Assembly: GCA_050698355.1 (NCBI GenBank)
Contig: JBOHBN010000286.1
Span: 1 to 20,794, forward strand
Direction: 5' to 3'
Length of the DNA stretch: 20,794 nt
Origin: JBOHBN01 sp050698355
Lineage (GTDB): Bacteria; Actinomycetota; Actinomycetes; Streptosporangiales; WHST01
Positions 16,623-20,794 of the stretch are shown here, piece after piece. Below the pieces are notes generated by a model that was given only the letters and a program-made list of their open reading frames with translations, was not told the origin of the DNA and ran no database searches. The position numbers were made by a program, and so were the translations under genes. Within the stretch, counting starts at the first letter, position 1. The number at the start of each line of letters is the position of its first letter.

Positions 16623-17567
16623 GTGAAGTGGTTTCTGTTGCGCCGCGCAGGCGCGTCGCTGATCACGCTGTTTCTCGCGTCGGTCGTGGTTTTCGTCGGG
16701 ATCAGGGCGTTGCCCGGTGACCCGGCGGTGGCATTGTCGGCGGAGCAGGCCAGTCCGAAGGTGATCGCGGCGATCCGGCACGAGTACGGCCTGGACAAGC
16801 CTTTGCCCGTCCAGTACGTGACCTGGATCGGCCATGCCCTGCAGGGCGACCTCGGCCAGTCACCGAAGACCGGCCTGGAAGTGTCGGACGTGCTGGCGCA
16901 GCGGATTCCGGTCACGTTCGAGCTCGCCGTGCTGGCGCTGCTCATCGCGCTGGTGATCGGGCTGCCGATCGGTATCGTGGCCGCCTTCAGACGGGGTACG
17001 TGGCTGGACTACTTTTCGACGAGCGGGTCGCTGCTCGGGCTGTCGGTCCCGCACTTCTGGCTCGGCATCCTGTTCATCCTTGCCTTCGCGGTGAACCTGG
17101 ATTTCCTGCCCGCGTCGGGGTTCGTGCCGATCACCAATCCGATAGCGAACCTGTCGCACATGATCATGCCGGCGTTCGTGCTCGGCATAGGCCTCGCCGC
17201 GGTGGTGATGCGGCAGATGCGGTCGGCGATGCTGGAGTCCCTCGGCGCCGACTACATACGTACGGCCCGCGCCAAGGGGCTCACCGAGCTCACCGTGGTT
17301 GGCATCCACGCGCTGCGAAACAGCCTCACCACGGTCGTCACCGTCGTCGGCCTCCAGCTGGGGGTGCTCATCTCCGGCACGATCATCACCGAGCAGATCT
17401 TTTTGATCCCGGGTCTGGGCCGGCTCACCGTCGAGGCGGTGTTCTCCCGTGACTATCCCTCGCTGGAGGGCGTGGTGCTGCTCGCCGCCACCGGCTACAT
17501 CGTGGTGAACTTCCTCGTCGACATGGCCTACTCCCTGCTCAATCCCCGCGTCCGGGTGACCTCATGA
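16623..17567 (+). CDS. Peptide-type ABC importer permease, DppB/OppB family
   Basis: This 314-aa inner-membrane protein has about six predicted helices: residues 11-29, 100-122, 135-158, 180-197, a helix near 235-255, and one near 283-305. The N-terminal 'RRAGASLITLFLASVVVFVGIRALPGDPA' is typical of DppB. The cytoplasmic EAA loop, 'ESLGADYIRTARAKGL' at about 205-220, couples to the ATPases. It pairs with the next permease to form the translocation channel. The GTG start at 16623 has AGGGG overlapping the previous stop (10-bp gap), and the gene ends in an ATGA overlap with the next one, so translation is coupled. The substrate is undetermined; family members carry dipeptides, oligopeptides, nickel or glutathione. 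Confidence 0.92.
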   Translation: MKWFLLRRAGASLITLFLASVVVFVGIRALPGDPAVALSAEQASPKVIAAIRHEYGLDKPLPVQYVTWIGHALQGDLGQSPKTGLEVSDVLAQRIPVTFELAVLALLIALVIGLPIGIVAAFRRGTWLDYFSTSGSLLGLSVPHFWLGILFILAFAVNLDFLPASGFVPITNPIANLSHMIMPAFVLGIGLAAVVMRQMRSAMLESLGADYIRTARAKGLTELTVVGIHALRNSLTTVVTVVGLQLGVLISGTIITEQIFLIPGLGRLTVEAVFSRDYPSLEGVVLLAATGYIVVNFLVDMAYSLLNPRVRVTS

Positions 17568-18460
17568 CGGCGGACGCCACCGAGAGGATCGCTACCACTG
17601 TTCCGGTCGACCCGCGCGTCCTGCAGCGGCGTCGGATCCGCCGGCGGTTCATGCGCCGGCCGCCGGCGGTACTCGGCCTGATCGGCGTGCTGTGCGTCGT
17701 GCTCGCCGCGATCTTCGCCCCCTGGATCGCGCCGTACGACCCGAAGGAACAGGTGTACTCGGCGGTCTTCACCTCACCGTTCACCGGCGGCCACCCACTC
17801 GGGACCGACGACCTCGGCCGGGACGTGCTGTCGCGGATCATCTGGGGTGCGCGGGCCTCGCTGGCCGCCGGGGTGCTCGCGACGTTGCTCGCCGCGGTGG
17901 TGGCGGTGCCGATCGGTCTGGTCTCTGGCTACTTCCGGGGCTGGCTCGACCCGATCGTGATGCGGGTGAACGACGTCGTGCTGTCGTTCCCGTTCCTGGT
18001 CCTCGCCGTCGGCCTGGCGGCCATCCTGGGGCCGTCGCTGACCAACGCGACCATCGCGCTCGCGGTCGGGCAGCTGCCGGTGTTCTTGCGCATCTCGCGG
18101 GCGGAGACGTTGGGCCTGCGCGAGCAGGACTACGTCAAGGCCGCGATCGTGAACGGCGCACCGACGCGTACGATCCTGTTCCGCCACATCCTGCCGCACA
18201 CCTTCAGCCCGCTCGTCGTGCAGGCCACCGTCGCCATCCCTGCGGCCATCATCGGCGCGGCCGTGCTGTCCTTCCTCGGGCTCGGGGTGCAGCCGCCGAC
18301 GCCGGCGTGGGGGGCGATGCTGTCCGAGGCGCAGTCCTACATCGCGCAGGCACCCTGGTTCGCGGTGGTGCCGGGCGCCGCCATCGCGATCACCACGCTG
18401 TCGTTCAACCTTCTCGGCGACGGGCTCCGTGACGTCCTGGACCCCAGGACCCGCTCATGA
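17564..18460 (+). CDS. Peptide-type ABC importer permease, DppC/OppC family
   Basis: This 298-aa inner-membrane permease is the partner of the DppB-like subunit. A basic N-terminal tail (QRRRIRRRFMRRP) precedes the first helix (about 35-55). The DppC signature 'HPLGTDDLGRDVLSRIIWGARASL' is at 77-100 and is followed by further helices. The EAA loop 'ETLGLREQDYVKAAIVNGAP' is at 181-200, and 'FLGLGVQPPTPAWGAML' lies in the C-terminal third. Its start overlaps the upstream stop by 4 bp (ATGA), and its own stop overlaps the first ATPase start by 4 bp. The gene order matches the standard dpp/opp layout. Confidence 0.92.
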   Translation: MTADATERIATTVPVDPRVLQRRRIRRRFMRRPPAVLGLIGVLCVVLAAIFAPWIAPYDPKEQVYSAVFTSPFTGGHPLGTDDLGRDVLSRIIWGARASLAAGVLATLLAAVVAVPIGLVSGYFRGWLDPIVMRVNDVVLSFPFLVLAVGLAAILGPSLTNATIALAVGQLPVFLRISRAETLGLREQDYVKAAIVNGAPTRTILFRHILPHTFSPLVVQATVAIPAAIIGAAVLSFLGLGVQPPTPAWGAMLSEAQSYIAQAPWFAVVPGAAIAITTLSFNLLGDGLRDVLDPRTRS

Positions 18461-19470
18461 TGGCCAAGCACGCCCCCACTCCCCGCCTCAGCGTCGAGGA
18501 CCTCAGCGTCACCTTCACCACCGACGAGGGTCAGGTGCTGGCGGTGCACGATGTCTCGTTCACCCTGGGCGCCAGCGAGGTGCTGGCGCTCGTCGGGGAG
18601 TCCGGGTGCGGCAAGTCGATGACCGCGCTGTCGATCATGCGCCTGCTGCCGCCGGCCGCGACGATGACCGGCTCGGTGCGCCTGGACGGGCGGGACCTCA
18701 CCACGCTCAGCCCCCGGGCGATGCGCGAGGTGCGCGGGCGGGACGTGTCGATGATCTTCCAGGAGCCGATGACGTCGCTCAACCCGTCCTTCACCATCGG
18801 GTTCCAGATCGCCGAGGTGCTCCGCCGGCACAAGGGACTGTCCCGGCGCGCGGCGCGCGAGCGCGCGGTGGAGCTGCTCGAGCTGGTGCGCATGCCCGCC
18901 CCCGCACGCCGGGTGCGCGAGTACCCGCACCAGCTGTCCGGCGGCATGCGGCAGCGCGTGATGATCGCGATGGCCGTCGCCTGCGATCCCAGCGTGCTCA
19001 TCGCCGACGAGCCCACCACCGCACTCGACGTGACCATCCAGGCACAGATCCTGGACATCATGCGTGATCTGCGCGAGGAGCTGGGCACGTCGATCATCCT
19101 GATCACCCACGACCTCGGCGTGGTCGCCGACATCGCCGACCAGGTCGAGGTGATGTACGCCGGCCACCGGATCGAGTCGGCGGAGGTCGCCGACCTCTTC
19201 GAGCATCCCCAGCACCCGTACACGACCGGGCTGCTCGGCGCGGTGCCGCGTCCGGACCTGGTCGCGGTCGACGCGCCGTCACGCCTGCAGGAGATCCCCG
19301 GCCTGGTGCCAACGCTGCGCGAGCCACCCGCCGCGTGCGTCTTCGAGCCACGATGCCCGCGCGCCGACGAGCCCTGCCGCAAGGCGATGCCGCCGCTCGA
19401 GCACACGCGCCCGGGCCAGCTCGCCGCCTGCTACTACCCCGGCGACCGGGAGGCGGTCACCGATGGCTGA
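18457..19470 (+). CDS. Peptide-type ABC importer ATPase, DppD/OppD family
   Basis: This 337-aa cytoplasmic ATPase is one of the two motor subunits. Walker A GESGCGKS is at 47-54, the Q-loop glutamine is Q102 in 'MIFQEPMTSLNP', the ABC signature LSGGMRQR is at 160-167, Walker B 'VLIADEPT' is at 180-187 with catalytic E185, and the H-loop is H218. The C-terminal oligo_HPY region ('HPQHPYTTGLLGAVP') is followed by four cysteines (294, 300, 307, 325) spaced CX5CX6CX17C. An iron-sulfur cluster has been reported in the equivalent region of a mycobacterial OppD, so one may form here; that is inference. The start is ATG 18457, overlapping the permease stop; ATG 18460 is an alternative one codon later. 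It overlaps the next ATPase gene by 8 bp. Confidence 0.93.
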   Translation: MMAKHAPTPRLSVEDLSVTFTTDEGQVLAVHDVSFTLGASEVLALVGESGCGKSMTALSIMRLLPPAATMTGSVRLDGRDLTTLSPRAMREVRGRDVSMIFQEPMTSLNPSFTIGFQIAEVLRRHKGLSRRAARERAVELLELVRMPAPARRVREYPHQLSGGMRQRVMIAMAVACDPSVLIADEPTTALDVTIQAQILDIMRDLREELGTSIILITHDLGVVADIADQVEVMYAGHRIESAEVADLFEHPQHPYTTGLLGAVPRPDLVAVDAPSRLQEIPGLVPTLREPPAACVFEPRCPRADEPCRKAMPPLEHTRPGQLAACYYPGDREAVTDG

Positions 19471-20491
19471 GGCAGCACAGCCGGTGCTCGAGGTCCGCGA
19501 GCTGACCAAGCATTTCACCATCTCGCGAGCGAGCGGTGGCGGCGTGGTGCACGCCGTCGACGGCGTCGACCTCACCATCGGTCAGGGCGAGGTCGTCGGC
19601 CTCGTCGGCGAGTCCGGCAGCGGGAAGTCGACCGTCGGCAACTGCATCGTGCGGCTGCTCGAGCCGACCAGCGGGACGATCCTGCTGCGCGGCCGGGACA
19701 TCACCCACACCTCCCCACGCGAGCTGCGTTCCGCGCGCCGCGAGGTACACATGGTGTTCCAGGACCCGTACTCCTCGCTCGACCCCCGCACAACCGTCGC
19801 CCAGATCGTCTCCGAGCCCCTGCGGATGCACCGCATCGCGCGCGGCCGCGAGGCGGACCGGCGAGTCGTCGAGATGCTCGAACGGGTCGGGCTCTCCGCA
19901 GCCATGCGCTACCGCTACGCGCACGAGCTCTCCGGCGGCCAGCGACAGCGGGTTGGGCTCGCCCGCTCACTCGCGCTGGAACCGAGCCTGCTGATCGCCG
20001 ACGAGCCGGTCAGCGCGCTCGACGTGTCGGTGCAGGCGTCGATCATCAACCTGCTGCTCGACCTGCAGCGAGACATGGGCTTCTCCTGCCTGTTCATCGC
20101 CCATGACCTGTCCACCGTGGAGTTCCTCTGCAACAGGGTCGCGGTCATGTACCTCGGGCACATCGTCGAGCAGGGAACCCGAGAACAGCTGTTCGGCTCC
20201 CCCCGCCACCCCTACACCCAGTCCCTCCTCTCCGCGGTACCCCTCCCCGAACCGGCCGTGCAACGCACCCGGTCGCGAGTGGTGCTCGAAGGCGACGTAC
20301 CGAGCCCCATCGACCCGCCCACGGGCTGCCGGTTCCACACCAGATGCCCCGTCGCCGAGTTTCCCCTGTGCAAGGAACAGGTCCCACCCCTGGCCGACAT
20401 CCGCGACGACGGGCACCTGTCCGCCTGCCACCTCGTCGCACCCGACGGGACGCCGCCCGACGTGGTGGCTCAGGGGTCGCGGTCGTCGTAG
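19463..20491 (+). CDS. Peptide-type ABC importer ATPase, DppF/OppF family
   Basis: This 342-aa protein is the second motor ATPase. Walker A GESGSGKS is at 49-56, the Q-loop is Q100 in 'MVFQDPYSSLDPR', the signature LSGGQRQRV is at 156-164, Walker B 'LLIADEPVSALD' carries E181, and the H-loop is H214. The C-terminal oligo_HPY segment is 'HPYTQSLLSAVP', with cysteines 289, 295, 303 and 322 (CX5CX7CX18C), the same layout as in the partner ATPase. It starts with ATG 19463 inside the end of the previous gene (8-bp overlap) and is the last gene of the importer operon. The C-terminal tail beyond about 326 is variable. No duplication of a nucleotide-binding domain is seen, so the importer uses a heterodimeric motor. 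Confidence 0.93.
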   Translation: MAEAAQPVLEVRELTKHFTISRASGGGVVHAVDGVDLTIGQGEVVGLVGESGSGKSTVGNCIVRLLEPTSGTILLRGRDITHTSPRELRSARREVHMVFQDPYSSLDPRTTVAQIVSEPLRMHRIARGREADRRVVEMLERVGLSAAMRYRYAHELSGGQRQRVGLARSLALEPSLLIADEPVSALDVSVQASIINLLLDLQRDMGFSCLFIAHDLSTVEFLCNRVAVMYLGHIVEQGTREQLFGSPRHPYTQSLLSAVPLPEPAVQRTRSRVVLEGDVPSPIDPPTGCRFHTRCPVAEFPLCKEQVPPLADIRDDGHLSACHLVAPDGTPPDVVAQGSRSS

Positions 20492-20503
20492 CCGTGCAGT
20501 CGT

Positions 20504-20526
20504 TTCAGGCTGGCCTGAATGCCAGC
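20504..20526 (+). promoter_or_regulatory. Overlapping dyads between the importer operon and the oxidoreductase gene
   Basis: TTCAGG-CTGG-CCTGAA (20504-20519) is a 6-bp-arm dyad. It overlaps GCTGGC-CTGAAT-GCCAGC (20509-20526), another perfect 6-bp-arm hairpin, and the two cannot form at once. No T-tract follows, so an intrinsic terminator is unlikely. An operator for the gene at 20583 or an RNA switch-like pairing is possible. The rest of the 91-bp gap shows only the ribosome-binding site. Confidence 0.35.
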
Positions 20527-20582
20527 ACCTCGTGATAGACATGGGTGGCGCAGCGCGAAGACGGGTTACTTCCGGAGGTGTC

Positions 20583-20794
20583 ATGCGCTATGGCGCCGTG
20601 CTGCCGGGCGGAACGGCAACCGAGCAGCTGGAGCAGGCGCTGCTGGCCGAGCAGGCCGGCTGGGACGGCATCTTCGTGTGGGAGACTGGCTACGGCGTCG
20701 ATCCATGGGCGCTGCTGGCGGCGGTCGCCGTCCGTACCAGCCGGATCAGGCTCGGTACCATGCTCACGCCGCTGCCGTGGCGCCGCCCGTGGAA
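20583..20794 (+). CDS. LLM-class (luciferase-like) flavin-dependent oxidoreductase, 5' part only
   Basis: The first 70 codons before the window ends include 'MRYGAVLPGG', 'LAEQAGWDGIFVWE', 'DPWALLAAVAVRTSRIRLGTMLTPLPWRRPW'. The alternation of 'A…AGWDGIFV.E' with 'DPW.LLAA.A..T.RIRLGTM.TPL..R.P' is the N-terminal TIM-barrel signature of luciferase-like monooxygenases. These use FMN or coenzyme F420; which one cannot be judged here. The ATG at 20583 follows a strong GGAGG (20574-20578) with a 4-nt gap. The gene lies 91 bp after the importer operon in the same orientation, with possible regulatory dyads between, so it may be separately regulated. Most of the protein, including the C-terminus, lies outside the window. 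Confidence 0.85.
   Translation, partial: MRYGAVLPGGTATEQLEQALLAEQAGWDGIFVWETGYGVDPWALLAAVAVRTSRIRLGTMLTPLPWRRPW

Noticed and set aside
15035..16945. 636-aa minus-strand open frame opposite the second binding protein
   Set aside because: It is antisense to a well-supported lipoprotein; a similar frame appears opposite copy 1 only because the genes are paralogous.

Overview
This window looks like chromosomal DNA from a high-GC actinomycete. Codon third positions are strongly G/C, GTG starts are common, and the central GlgE-type glucan cluster is typical of Actinobacteria. I cannot name the genus. Only the two ends are cut: a Phd/YefM-type antitoxin on the left (minus strand) and a luciferase-like flavin oxidoreductase on the right (plus strand).

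Left part (1-3413). After the partial antitoxin come a class I methyltransferase and an enoyl-CoA hydratase, both on the minus strand and abutting stop-to-start (TGA|GTG). A small one-TM membrane protein lies divergent from them. Next is an AbiEi/DUF559-type protein (winged helix plus PD-(D/E)XK-like nuclease fold). It is bracketed by two copies of a 77-bp ungapped inverted repeat (2166-2242 and 3288-3364, 66/77 identical), and each copy itself contains a palindrome centred on CCTGCAGG. The left copy supplies the last codons and the stop of the small membrane protein. This 1.2-kb bracketed module is the least explained structure in the window.

Middle (3414-13319). glgP (minus) is divergent from a four-gene plus-strand operon, glgE-treS-mak(pep2)-glgB. 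Together these form the core of the GlgE pathway. TreS interconverts trehalose and maltose, and Mak phosphorylates maltose. GlgE polymerises maltose-1-phosphate into linear alpha-1,4-glucan, and GlgB adds alpha-1,6 branches. GlgP can release glucose-1-phosphate from the polymer. All catalytic residues I can identify are present. A 15-codon ORF bridges the treS stop and the mak start.

Right part (13333-20491). A promoter region with an operator-like dyad precedes a peptide-type (family 5 SBP) ABC importer: two tandem paralogous lipoprotein binding proteins of exactly the same length (536 aa), two permeases and two ATPases. The permease and ATPase genes are joined by 4-8 bp overlaps. The binding-protein pair shares blocks of 71-91 bp that are identical even at silent sites within otherwise diverged sequence, which suggests gene conversion. 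After a 91-bp gap with two mutually exclusive hairpin/dyad structures, an LLM-class oxidoreductase begins and runs off the end.

No rRNA, tRNA, CRISPR array, prophage or recognisable transposase was seen.
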